From positions 1 to 64,000 of the forward strand of contig JAEZHF010000022.1 in assembly GCA_023416745.1 (NCBI GenBank): a stretch of DNA of 64,000 nt. The letters are read 5' to 3'. Position 1 is the stretch's first letter. Each line of letters starts with the position of its first letter. The DNA comes from Bacillota bacterium. Its GTDB lineage: Bacteria; Bacillota; Clostridia; Christensenellales; SZUA-584. Both the position numbers and the translations under genes were made by a program. The notes under the pieces are model-generated. The model did not search any database, had not been told where the DNA came from, and worked only from the letters and a program-made list of their open reading frames with translations. This document shows positions 9,476-17,760 of this stretch, one piece after another.

Positions 9476-10250
9476 CAACGAAGCCACCGTGGACGCCAGC
9501 ATCGCTTCCATCGTGAATCAGACGTTTACCGACTGGGAGCTGATACTGTGGGACGACGCCTCCACGGACGGTACCTCACAAAAGCTGAAAAGCTGGGCGC
9601 TGCGCGACAGCCGCATCCGGCTTTTTTCCAATACACAGAATCTGGGACTTGCCGCGTCGCTGAACCTCGCGCTGGCCGAAGCCCAGGGAGAATACATCGT
9701 GCGGATGGACGGCGATGATGAATCGCTGCCCGATCGCTTTAAGAAGCAGGCGGCGTTTCTGGACAGCCACCCGGAATATGCCGTGGTTGGCAGCGCATGC
9801 ACGCTGTTCGACGACGAAGGCGACTGGGGCGAGCGCACAGGCAGTACAGTGCCGCAGAAGAAGGACTTCCTCTGGGGCAGCCAGTTCATCCACCCCGCCG
9901 TCATGGTGCGCCGGGACGCGCTGAACGTCGTCGGCGGCTATCGCGTGTGCCGCGACACCATCCGCACGGAGGACTACGACCTGTTCATGCGCCTGTACGC
10001 GCAAGGCTTCACCGGGTATAACCTCGCCGAACCGCTGCTGCGCTACCGCGACAGCCGTGTACCGCGCCATGTCCGGTTTGCGCACCGCCTCAACGAAGTG
10101 AGAATACGGTTCCATGGGTTCAAGGCGCTCGGCCTGCTGCCCGCGGGCTTCCTTTATGTGTTAAAGCCACTTGTTATGGCGCTGCTACCCTGCGGACTGA
10201 AGCGCCGGCTCCAGCAGAACCGGCAGGCCGCGCAGAATGGGGCCGTCTGA
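9438..10250 (+). CDS. Family 2 glycosyltransferase
   Basis: Cytoplasmic glycosyltransferase with the GT-A fold. It shows the opening MSVLMSIYNNEATVDASIAS, the nucleotide-binding WDDASTDGT, and the DxD-like motif MDGDDESLPDRF near residue 90. The acceptor-side motif TEDYDLFMRLYAQG carries the ED catalytic pair. The start at this ATG, with AAGGAAGGG upstream, discards a long non-homologous N-terminal reading that lies inside the preceding gene. Ends in a short hydrophobic/basic tail that may associate with the membrane. Sugar and acceptor specificity cannot be read. Confidence 0.9.
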   Translation: MIVKMSVLMSIYNNEATVDASIASIVNQTFTDWELILWDDASTDGTSQKLKSWALRDSRIRLFSNTQNLGLAASLNLALAEAQGEYIVRMDGDDESLPDRFKKQAAFLDSHPEYAVVGSACTLFDDEGDWGERTGSTVPQKKDFLWGSQFIHPAVMVRRDALNVVGGYRVCRDTIRTEDYDLFMRLYAQGFTGYNLAEPLLRYRDSRVPRHVRFAHRLNEVRIRFHGFKALGLLPAGFLYVLKPLVMALLPCGLKRRLQQNRQAAQNGAV

Positions 10251-11395
10251 TGGCGGCGCGGGTACTGCACATACTCTCGTCCACGATGCGGGCGGGCGTC
10301 GCCGTGATGGTGATGAATCTGTACCGCGAGCTGGACCGGGAACAGATACAGTTCGACTTCGTGGCGCACGAGCTGGGTGACGACGACTTCGGCGCTGAGA
10401 TCGAACAGCTGGGCGGGCGCGTGTTCCGCATCCCTTTCCTCAGCGAAGCGGGCATGTCCGGTTTCGTGCGGCAGATACGCGGCATCATCGAGGTGCACGG
10501 GCCGTATGCCGCCGTGCACGCCCACACCGACTACCAGTCCGGCTTCTGCGCGCTGGCCGCCAAGCAGGCGGTCGTTCCCGTCCGCATCTGCCATGCGCAC
10601 TCCGACACGCGTTACATCCGCTCCCCGCTGTTCGTATTAAAAAAAATTTTGGGGCGTGCGCTGATTGACCGCAATGCGACGCGGCGCTGCGCGTGCAGTG
10701 AAAACGCCGCGCTGTCCACGTTCGGGCGGCGTGCCGTACAATGCGGCCTCGTCACCGTGATCCCCAACGGCATCGATCTTTCCGGCTTTGCGGACTGCCC
10801 GCCTGAGACGAAGGCGGAGCTGCTGCAAGCCTGTCATGCGGATGCGTCCTCGCGCGTCGTGGGCTGCGTGGGCCGCCTCAGCCCCGAGAAAAATCCCGGC
10901 TTCGTGCTGGATATCGCCGCCGAAGCGCTCAAGGCAGGGCTGAACCTTCTTTTCGTCTATATCGGCACCGGCGTACTGCTGGACGAGTTGTCCCGCCACG
11001 CTGAGCAGCTGGGGCTGGCCGATACCGTCTGTTTCCTCGGCGTGCGCAGCGACGTGCCGAAGCTGATGCAGTGCTTCGACATGGTGATCGTACCGTCGTA
11101 TACCGAGGGTTTCTCACTCGCGGCGCTGGAAGCGCAGGCCGCGGGCACACCCGTACTCGTCTCCTCCGGCGTACCGGATGCTGCGGACATGGGTCTCGGG
11201 CTGTTCCATGCACTGCCGCTCTCATCGGGCGCATCCGCGTGGATTGCCGCAGCGGCTGCTATCATGGACAGCTCTGCCCGTCCCGATGCGGCGGTACGTA
11301 CCCATGCTGTTCGCCAAAGGGGCTTTGATGCGACAGCGAACGCGGCGCAGATTATCCGTCTGTACAGCACGGAACCGGAGCAGGATTTGTCATGA
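10250..11395 (+). CDS. Family 4 glycosyltransferase (EpsF-like)
   Basis: GT-B fold retaining glycosyltransferase. The N-terminal LSSTMRAGVAVMVMNLYREL and the phrase QIQFDFVAHE resemble the EpsF subgroup of biofilm polysaccharide transferases. The donor-binding half contains VIPNGIDLSGF, VGCVGRLSPEKNPGFVL and the E-x7-E motif in SYTEGFSLAALEAQAAGTPV. The start overlaps the previous stop by one base (TGATG), and its own stop overlaps the next start by four, consistent with coupled translation in one operon. Confidence 0.9.
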   Translation: MAARVLHILSSTMRAGVAVMVMNLYRELDREQIQFDFVAHELGDDDFGAEIEQLGGRVFRIPFLSEAGMSGFVRQIRGIIEVHGPYAAVHAHTDYQSGFCALAAKQAVVPVRICHAHSDTRYIRSPLFVLKKILGRALIDRNATRRCACSENAALSTFGRRAVQCGLVTVIPNGIDLSGFADCPPETKAELLQACHADASSRVVGCVGRLSPEKNPGFVLDIAAEALKAGLNLLFVYIGTGVLLDELSRHAEQLGLADTVCFLGVRSDVPKLMQCFDMVIVPSYTEGFSLAALEAQAAGTPVLVSSGVPDAADMGLGLFHALPLSSGASAWIAAAAAIMDSSARPDAAVRTHAVRQRGFDATANAAQIIRLYSTEPEQDLS

Positions 11396-12555
11396 GTATT
11401 CAGATGCAGCACATTTCTTCCATACTGCTTTACCTCGGCTGCTTCGCGCTGGCCGCGGCCTTGGCTGGGCTGTCGCAGGTATATCAGCGCGCCACGCGCC
11501 CCACGGCGCTGTCGCCCTCCTTCACACAGAGCTTCCGTCCCAACCGTGCCTTTCTGCTGCTGTCCTTCCTCGTGCCCTTTTTATTGTCCTCCTTCCGCTG
11601 GGAGGTGGGCACAGACTACAAGACGTACATCAGCCTTTACGAGGCAATCAACAGCATCAGCACGTCTGCCCAGTGGGTACAGCAGCTGCTCGAGGTGGAA
11701 CCGCTGTATGTGCTGATGAACCTGCTCGTTAAGGCGATATTCGGCAGCCCGCTGCCCATATTCTTCATATCCGCGCTGCTTCTACTGGGCTTCATCTACC
11801 GCACGATGGAGGACTACCACGGAAAGATATCCGTGATGCTGTCTGTGTTCGTATTCCTGCTGCTGATGTTCTCCACCACGCTCAACATCATGCGTCAGAT
11901 GATTTCGGTGGCCATCGTGTTCTACGCCACACGCTATCTTTTCCAGCACAACTACAAAAAAGCGGCACTGTGGATGCTTATCGCGCTGATGTTCCACTAC
12001 TCGGCGCTCATCGTGCTGCCCTTCTGGCTGTTCCGCGGCACCAAACGTTATGAGCGCAACGTTCGCATCATCATGTTTTCCGCAATGCTGCTGCTGTTCG
12101 TGCTGGGTTCCGTGTTTGGGTCGTTGTTCGACCGAATCCGCCATCTCTATCTCCAGGAGTCTGGCTCTCAGCCGGACGTGGTGCTGCGCATCGGCCTGAT
12201 GCTGCTGCGAGCGCCCATCATCGTGCCCATATTGCTGTACCGCAAGCAGCTGGTGGCGCACGACGAGCGCAACCATTTCTGGATCATCATGGCGGTGTTC
12301 GAGGTGGCATTCAGCTACCTTGGATACATACTGGATGTGCTGAACCGCTTGTCGCTGTACTTTGCCGTGTCGTGGATCGTGCTGCTGCCCGCACTGGTGC
12401 GAAGCATGCCCACGCGAGGCGCGCAATACCGCATGGGCGCGTACGTGATGCTGGTGGTCACCGGCCTGTGGGTGTTCAACACGGCTATAAGCAACTATGG
12501 CGACGTATTGCCGTACAAGAGCATATTTGACGTAAATTTCCTCAGCATGTTATAA
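11392..12555 (+). CDS. EpsG-family polysaccharide polymerase
   Basis: Polytopic membrane protein with about ten predicted helices. The conserved EpsG feature, an Arg followed by VGTDYKTY on the outer side after the second helix (SFRWEVGTDYKTYISLYEAI), is intact. Later motifs such as LNIMRQMISVAIVFYATRYL and MFHYSALIVLPF are typical of EpsG and related Wzy-like polymerases. It should join lipid-linked repeat units outside the membrane, working with the Wzz-like protein and the Wzx-type flippase of the same operon. Confidence 0.88.
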   Translation: MSIQMQHISSILLYLGCFALAAALAGLSQVYQRATRPTALSPSFTQSFRPNRAFLLLSFLVPFLLSSFRWEVGTDYKTYISLYEAINSISTSAQWVQQLLEVEPLYVLMNLLVKAIFGSPLPIFFISALLLLGFIYRTMEDYHGKISVMLSVFVFLLLMFSTTLNIMRQMISVAIVFYATRYLFQHNYKKAALWMLIALMFHYSALIVLPFWLFRGTKRYERNVRIIMFSAMLLLFVLGSVFGSLFDRIRHLYLQESGSQPDVVLRIGLMLLRAPIIVPILLYRKQLVAHDERNHFWIIMAVFEVAFSYLGYILDVLNRLSLYFAVSWIVLLPALVRSMPTRGAQYRMGAYVMLVVTGLWVFNTAISNYGDVLPYKSIFDVNFLSML

Positions 12556-12579
12556 TTTAGCGATTTATGGTGAAACGTG

Positions 12580-13644
12580 ATGAAACAAGCAAACGGGCGC
12601 AGCCTCTCAAATGAATCCATCCCCCTCGTCTCCGTTGTGATGCCCAATTACAACACGCCGGAGCCGTATTTGAGATGCGCCATTGAGAGCATACTCTCGC
12701 AGACGTATGCCAACCTTGAGCTGATCATCATTGACGACGCGTCCACAGGCAACGACGTGGACGTGATCCGATCCTACGAGGACGACCGCATCACGCTGCT
12801 GCGCAACGAGGTCAACCGGCACATTGCCTACACGATGAACCGGGGTATCGGCGTGGCGCGGGGCGACTATATTGCCCGCATGGATTCAGACGACATCAGC
12901 CTGCCTTGGCGTATTGAAAAGCAGGTGCGTTTCATGCAGCGCCGACGTGATATCGACATCGTGTGTGCGCAGGCACGCATGTTCGGTAAGAAAAAAGGTG
13001 TTTTCGCCCCGCACCTGACCCGCCCTGAGCACATGCGAACGGAGATATTCTTCGGCTGCTCTGTGGTGCATCCCACGGTGATGTTCCGAACATCCTTTAT
13101 CCGGGAGCATGCGCTCCGGTACAAGGATAACCTGTGCTACCGCGCCGCTGAGGACTACGAGCTGTGGTCACGAAGCGTATACCTTGGCCGCATCTGCGAA
13201 TACCCGCGCGTGCTGCTCTACTACCGCGTGCACAGCCTGCAGATATCCTCGGCATCCAGCGGCAAGCAGATAACCAGCACGCGCCGCATCCGGGCGGATC
13301 AGCTGCGCCTGTTGGGCATCGTTCCCAGCGATCAGGAAGCGCTGCTGCACGACAGCTTCTGCACCGAAAGCGCCAAGTCGGGCTTCAGTCTCGCAGAGAC
13401 CGAAGCCTGGGCACGCCGTATGCTTGCGGCCAATGCACAGACGGGTGCGTTGCCCCGCGGCTGCTTCAAACATGCCGTCGTCCAGCGGTATTTCGTTACT
13501 GCTGTCAAGCACCTGCTGGCGCGCCGCGTTTCCCTGCGCGGACTGATACAGCTGCGGCTGTCGCGGACTATGCTGCTTCCGTTTTATTTTCCCGGCTATC
13601 TGATGCGCTTTTTGTTTTCAAAAAGGCTTAACCGGGTTATCTAA
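12580..13644 (+). CDS. Family 2 glycosyltransferase
   Basis: GT-A fold with VVMPNYNTPEPYLRCAIESI at the N-terminus, IIIDDASTGND, the metal-binding ARMDSDDISLPWR, and the ED-type catalytic region YRAAEDYELWSRSVYLG near residue 195. A long C-terminal tail ends in a hydrophobic, basic segment (FYFPGYLMRFLFSKR), suggesting membrane association. ATG is preferred over an immediately preceding GTG; the ribosome site is weak. Related to the transferase at 9438-10250 but clearly a separate enzyme. Confidence 0.9.
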   Translation: MKQANGRSLSNESIPLVSVVMPNYNTPEPYLRCAIESILSQTYANLELIIIDDASTGNDVDVIRSYEDDRITLLRNEVNRHIAYTMNRGIGVARGDYIARMDSDDISLPWRIEKQVRFMQRRRDIDIVCAQARMFGKKKGVFAPHLTRPEHMRTEIFFGCSVVHPTVMFRTSFIREHALRYKDNLCYRAAEDYELWSRSVYLGRICEYPRVLLYYRVHSLQISSASSGKQITSTRRIRADQLRLLGIVPSDQEALLHDSFCTESAKSGFSLAETEAWARRMLAANAQTGALPRGCFKHAVVQRYFVTAVKHLLARRVSLRGLIQLRLSRTMLLPFYFPGYLMRFLFSKRLNRVI

Positions 13645-13650
13645 ACAGTG

Positions 13651-14778
13651 ATGAATATAAATAAAAACGGCATCACGCTGATTTCAAACGAATACTTTAA
13701 CGCACGAAACCTGCTGCTCACGGTTTTTGCCGTGATATTGATGGCGCTGACCGTATACATTCACGGCCTGCACGCGCGCATGGCCGTGCTGGATTTTATG
13801 GCCGCCCACGGCACAGGCTGCCTGCAGGGCTTATCCGAACCCGAAGGCACTCAGTGGTATACGGTGGAGAACGACCGGTTTGGCATAGACAGCAACGGCG
13901 GCAATGCGCGTGCCACCACGGACGGCATCAACGCCGCGCTGATATGGGCGCAGCAGCAGGGTTACAGTTATATTCGCTTTGAAGAGGGAACGTACCTGAT
14001 ACAATGCAACTGGCGTAACCGGTTTGAAGCGCCCACAGACGGCATACTGGTGCCCTCGGGGCTGACGCTGAACCTCGGTAGTTCAGAGTTCGTAATAGAG
14101 CCCAACAGCTATCCCGAATACACCATATTCGGCATTGTGGGTCAGAGTGACGTAACGATACTGGGCGGCACGCTGGTCGGCGACAGAGACAGCCACATCT
14201 ACGAGCCCAGCGAATTTTCGCCCTCGCATGAGTTCGGCTTTGGCATCTGCGTGTCCGCCAGCAGCGACGTGCTGATAGAGGGCGTCACCATCCGCGGCAT
14301 GACGGGCGACGGCATCATACTGGAGGGTTCGTACAAGCCGATGGCTGAAGGAGGCCTCGTGTCCTCCCGCGTGCGGATACTGGGCTGCAATATATCAGAC
14401 TGCCGCAGGCAGGGCATCAGCGTGATCGGCGCAGTGGACAGCGAGATTGCCCACAACCGCATCAGCTTCATCAAGGGCACAAACCCGCAGTTCGGAATCG
14501 ACGTTGAGACGGAGATGGACTATATCGTGGACAACCTTGAGATCCATCACAACGTGATCGCCGGGTGCGCGGGCGGCGCCATCAGCTGTCACAGCGGCGC
14601 CAACTATCAGGCGTTCGACAACGCCTGCCGGGGCAGCGTGCTGGCTGTGAAGTCCAGCAACGTAAAGATATACGGCAACCTGATCGAAGAAGGACTGCTG
14701 GCCGTCTATTCCGAAGCCAGCAACATAGATCTTCACGGCAACACGCTGGGGCCAAACGCCCGACTGCAGACAGAATGA
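13651..14778 (+). CDS. Membrane-anchored right-handed beta-helix (pectate-lyase-like) protein
   Basis: One N-terminal signal anchor (LLLTVFAVILMALTVYIHGL) is followed by a parallel beta-helix of about 300 residues. The opening RFGIDSNGGNARATTDGINA matches the pectate_lyase_3 entrance, where a Gly/Asp/Ala turn precedes EGTYLIQCNWR. Repeated rungs follow (DVTILGGTLVGD, SDVLIEGVTIRGMTGDG, CRRQGISVIGAVDSEIAHNRI). It is a clear paralogue of the protein at 20562-21920, sharing many motifs such as APTDGILVPSGLTL. Inside an exopolysaccharide operon such folds act as lyases, hydrolases or epimerases of the polymer. No catalytic residue set can be assigned. Confidence 0.82.
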   Translation: MNINKNGITLISNEYFNARNLLLTVFAVILMALTVYIHGLHARMAVLDFMAAHGTGCLQGLSEPEGTQWYTVENDRFGIDSNGGNARATTDGINAALIWAQQQGYSYIRFEEGTYLIQCNWRNRFEAPTDGILVPSGLTLNLGSSEFVIEPNSYPEYTIFGIVGQSDVTILGGTLVGDRDSHIYEPSEFSPSHEFGFGICVSASSDVLIEGVTIRGMTGDGIILEGSYKPMAEGGLVSSRVRILGCNISDCRRQGISVIGAVDSEIAHNRISFIKGTNPQFGIDVETEMDYIVDNLEIHHNVIAGCAGGAISCHSGANYQAFDNACRGSVLAVKSSNVKIYGNLIEEGLLAVYSEASNIDLHGNTLGPNARLQTE

Positions 14779-14859
14779 TAAAAACGTCCGCGCAGGGTAT
14801 TAAGACAGCGCGGAAAGGATCGATATAGGTTTTATACACATAGGCATTGGGGGCATTGT

Positions 14860-15918
14860 ATGCTGAAGGTCTTAGGACTGGGCGAAGAAGAGCAGTGGCT
14901 CAGCACAGTCAAAGAATTCGAGAATCACGACGTCTATTATCTGCCGCAATACACGAAGGCCTTCCGTCTGCACGGAGACGGTGAGCCTTTGCTTTTCTTT
15001 TACGAGTCGCCGGATACACGCGCTGTCAACGTGGTGATGAAGCGCGATATCGCTGCCGCCCTCCCGTTTTCGGGAGTATTGTCGGACAAAACATATTTCG
15101 ATCTGTCCACGCCATACGGCTACGGCGGCTTCTTGATCGAGGGCGACCGCTCCGAAGCCGCCGTCAAAAAGCTTGATGAGGCGTACTGCGAATACTGCCG
15201 GCAAAATGGAATCGTCAGCGAATTCGTCCGCTTCCATCCGCTGCTTAAGAACTATGGCTGCCTCACGCCGATGTATGAGATCGTCGAGATGGGCAAGACA
15301 ATATTCCTCGACCTCTCGTCACCCGGGGTAATCGATGGCAACATCAGGCCGCAAACGCACAACAGGATCAGAAAGGCACAGCGGGACTGCGTCGGCGTAA
15401 GCAGCGGCAACTCGCCGGAGATTTTCACGCTGTTTTCCGAAATGTATAATGAAACGATGTCGCGCAATCAGGCGAAGCCATATTACTTCTTCAGCCATGA
15501 GTTTTTTGACAGCATCCGCCGGGATATGCCAGATAACGCGGTCATATTCTACGCCCTCTGCTGCGGTCATGTGGCTGCGATGGAGCTGGTGATTTACGGC
15601 AACCACAAGATGCACAGCCATCTTCAGGCCTCCAAGAAGGACTACCAACACCTGTCTCCTGTCCCGCTTCTCTTGTATACCGAAGCCTTGTGGGGCTGCG
15701 AAAATGGCATCAGGGAATTTCATCTGGGCGGCGGCCTCGGGTCTGCGGATGATAACATCTACCAGTTCAAAAGCAACTTTAACCGAAACGCCGACACCCG
15801 TTTCCATGCGGGCCGGAAGATATTTGACCGTGATAAGTATGACCGGTTGCTGCAGCTGCGTAATCAGACGCTGGCAGCCGCCGAAAGACCCGGCTTTTTT
15901 CCGGAATACCGCGCCTGA
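14860..15918 (+). CDS. FemAB/GNAT-like (Acetyltransf_6) transferase
   Basis: Resembles the double-GNAT proteins of the FemAB/BioF2-like family, which transfer aminoacyl or acyl groups in cell-envelope or polysaccharide biosynthesis. Supporting stretches are the N-terminal YYLPQYTKAFRLHGDGEPLL, the central basic motif PQTHNRIRKAQRDCVGVS, the phrase YNETMSRNQAKPYYFFSHEF and the acceptor-site-like MHSHLQASKKDYQHLSP. C-terminal GIREFHLGGGLGSADDNIYQFK is typical of the second GNAT half. It may add an amino-acid or acyl decoration to the repeat unit, perhaps on the amino sugar made by this operon. Specificity is inferred. Confidence 0.78.
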   Translation: MLKVLGLGEEEQWLSTVKEFENHDVYYLPQYTKAFRLHGDGEPLLFFYESPDTRAVNVVMKRDIAAALPFSGVLSDKTYFDLSTPYGYGGFLIEGDRSEAAVKKLDEAYCEYCRQNGIVSEFVRFHPLLKNYGCLTPMYEIVEMGKTIFLDLSSPGVIDGNIRPQTHNRIRKAQRDCVGVSSGNSPEIFTLFSEMYNETMSRNQAKPYYFFSHEFFDSIRRDMPDNAVIFYALCCGHVAAMELVIYGNHKMHSHLQASKKDYQHLSPVPLLLYTEALWGCENGIREFHLGGGLGSADDNIYQFKSNFNRNADTRFHAGRKIFDRDKYDRLLQLRNQTLAAAERPGFFPEYRA

Positions 15919-15932
15919 AGCGGCGGAGGTTT

Positions 15933-16484
15933 ATGATGCTACAATACGGGGCTGTCACACTGCGCCGCATCGAATACAGGGATATGGAGTTTCTGAGAAA
16001 TCTGATCAACGACCCGCAGATAGCGCTGTCCGTTGTTGACTTCGGTTTTCCTGTATCGTCGCGGCAGCAGAACGAATGGTTTGAGACCGTTCTTCCGCAC
16101 GAAAACGCGGAACGCTTCATCATCGAAAGCGGAGAGCACGCCGTCGGCAGCCTTGTCGCAGCCAAGATTGATGCGGAAAACGGCACCGGAGAGGTGGGCT
16201 ACAAGGTGCTGCCCGAGCATCAGGGCCACGGCTACGCCGCCGATGCCGTGCGCGCCGTACTGGCGTACCTGTTTCTGGAAAAGGGGCTCCAATGCGTTTG
16301 CGCTTATCATCTGGACGGTAACAAAGCCTCCATGCGGGTGCTGGAAAAGGCCGGTTTCGTATTTGAAGGCATACTGCGCAAGGCTGTATATCGAAACGGT
16401 TCAAGGATTGATCTTGTATCCTGGTCCGTCAACCGCTCGAATTATTTACAAAAGGCAGGTGTCGCCGATGCTGCTGCTGAATGA
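15933..16484 (+). CDS. GNAT acetyltransferase (RimJ/RimL/PseH-like)
   Basis: Single-domain GNAT of 183 aa. The N-terminus (VTLRRIEYRDMEFLRNLIND) and the position of FPVSSRQQNEWF resemble PseH/FlmH-type enzymes, which acetylate the 4-amino group of UDP-amino-deoxy sugars. The acetyl-CoA motif is GYKVLPEHQGHGYAADAV and the C-terminal helix is NKASMRVLEKAGFVFEGILR. No left-handed beta-helix (PglD-like) acetyltransferase is seen in the operon, so this protein is the best candidate to acetylate the aminotransferase product. CGGAGG lies upstream of the paired ATGs. Confidence 0.85.
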   Translation: MMLQYGAVTLRRIEYRDMEFLRNLINDPQIALSVVDFGFPVSSRQQNEWFETVLPHENAERFIIESGEHAVGSLVAAKIDAENGTGEVGYKVLPEHQGHGYAADAVRAVLAYLFLEKGLQCVCAYHLDGNKASMRVLEKAGFVFEGILRKAVYRNGSRIDLVSWSVNRSNYLQKAGVADAAAE

Positions 16485-16983
16485 ATTACTTGAACTGCGC
16501 GCCATAGAACCGGCAGACGCTTTCATCATACTTGCGATCTTAAGGCTCCCGGGTATTTCGGCCAATCTGATGGGGTTTCCCTCGAAGGCGCTGGATATGG
16601 ATTTTAACGGCTGGCTCGCTGCCGCCGTCAGAAGGAACGATTTCTACTTCACCGTGGTGGACCGGCAGTCGTCAGAAGTGATCGGCATCTGCGCCTATCA
16701 GGATATCGACTACCGCAACGGGCGGGTCAACGTATGGGCGGCGCTTGCGGATTCGGGTGATAAAGCCGAAACTTTCTCTTTGCTGGCGTCCAACGCATTT
16801 TTGCACCTGCGGATGGAGCATGTGGCTGTGCGTTGCTTGACGGACGATGCGGATACGATAGCCGCCGCTGAAGCAACCGGTTTCACCCGCGATGCCATTT
16901 TTTATTCACGTATCAAGAAAGATGGCAAAAATGCCGATGTATCAGTATATACCCTGCTCAAGGGCGAGGAAGGAGCTACGTAA
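16468..16983 (+). CDS. Second GNAT-type acetyltransferase
   Basis: A 171-residue RimJ/RimL-like protein. The ATG that overlaps the previous gene by 17 bases is taken as start; a long upstream reading in this frame is only the shadow of that gene. An in-frame GTG 9 bases earlier is an alternative. GNAT features are the opening LELRAIEPADAFIILAIL and the strand-turn VIGICAYQDIDYRNGRVNVW. The usual Q/RxxGxG/A pyrophosphate loop is poorly conserved (ALADSGDKAETFSLLASNAF), so catalytic activity is uncertain. Its place in the operon suggests sugar modification or a helper of the preceding GNAT. Confidence 0.68.
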   Translation: MLLLNELLELRAIEPADAFIILAILRLPGISANLMGFPSKALDMDFNGWLAAAVRRNDFYFTVVDRQSSEVIGICAYQDIDYRNGRVNVWAALADSGDKAETFSLLASNAFLHLRMEHVAVRCLTDDADTIAAAEATGFTRDAIFYSRIKKDGKNADVSVYTLLKGEEGAT

Positions 16984-17705
16984 TGGAACAAAAACATAAT
17001 CATCGGGCCGGTTTCTACGAACGGGCCGTGAAACGTGTCTTTGATATCGCTCTCTCGATTGCGGCTCTGGTCATACTCAGCCCAATCGCGCTTGTTTGCA
17101 TGCTGGCAATCAAGCTGGATGACATTCACGGAAGCGTACTGTTCAGACAGGAGCGCAACGGCAGGTACGGCGAGGTGTTCAAGATCGTCAAATTCAGGAC
17201 GATGAAGCGCGAGCTGTCCGGTGAAAACATCTGGGCCACGGTCTCAACGCTGACCGTACCGGGCAGGATCATCCGCCTGCTGAGTCTGGATGAGATTCCG
17301 CAGTTCGTCAGCATACTAACCGGTAAGATGAGCTTTATCGGCCCGCGGCCGCTGCTGCTCAGCTATTACGAATGGTTTTCTGACACTGAGCGGAGGCGCT
17401 TCAACGTCCGTCCGGGTTTATCCGGCCTATCTCAGATCAATGGACGCGCCAACCTGAACTGGGATGAACGCTTTGCGCTGGACGTGGAATATGCTGACAA
17501 CATCTCCTTTGCGCTGGACGTGAAGATATTCTTCAAAACCTTCGGCGTCATTCTTTCGCATAAGGATGTGCTGCCCGAGGGAGACGTACCGCTGGAGGAT
17601 TTCTCGGAATACCGCAAAAAGCAGCTCAAAAGAAAGAGCCAGGTCGTTAAGCTCAGCCCGCCTCCCGAAAAAAAGGCGTACGAGTCCAAAAGGATGCAGG
17701 CATGA
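16983..17705 (+). CDS. Initiating phosphosugar transferase (bacterial sugar transferase, EpsL/PglC-like)
   Basis: Monotopic membrane enzyme that transfers a phosphosugar from a UDP-sugar to undecaprenyl phosphate, starting repeat-unit synthesis. It shows the re-entrant helix VFDIALSIAALVILSPIALVCMLAIK, the FRQERNGRYGEVFKIVKFRTM block, the LDEIPQF motif and SFIGPRPLLLSYY. The C-terminal VRPGLSGLSQINGRANLNWD is also diagnostic. At 240 aa it is the short PglC/EpsL class without extra membrane domains. With the PglF-like and PglE-like enzymes it points to a 2,4-diamino-type first sugar. Starts one base inside the previous stop with AAGGAG upstream. Confidence 0.93.
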   Translation: MEQKHNHRAGFYERAVKRVFDIALSIAALVILSPIALVCMLAIKLDDIHGSVLFRQERNGRYGEVFKIVKFRTMKRELSGENIWATVSTLTVPGRIIRLLSLDEIPQFVSILTGKMSFIGPRPLLLSYYEWFSDTERRRFNVRPGLSGLSQINGRANLNWDERFALDVEYADNISFALDVKIFFKTFGVILSHKDVLPEGDVPLEDFSEYRKKQLKRKSQVVKLSPPPEKKAYESKRMQA

Positions 17706-17760
17706 CGGATCAGACAAGCGCAGCAAGCGGCCTGCCAAATCAGGGCCGGAGGCATAAAAC

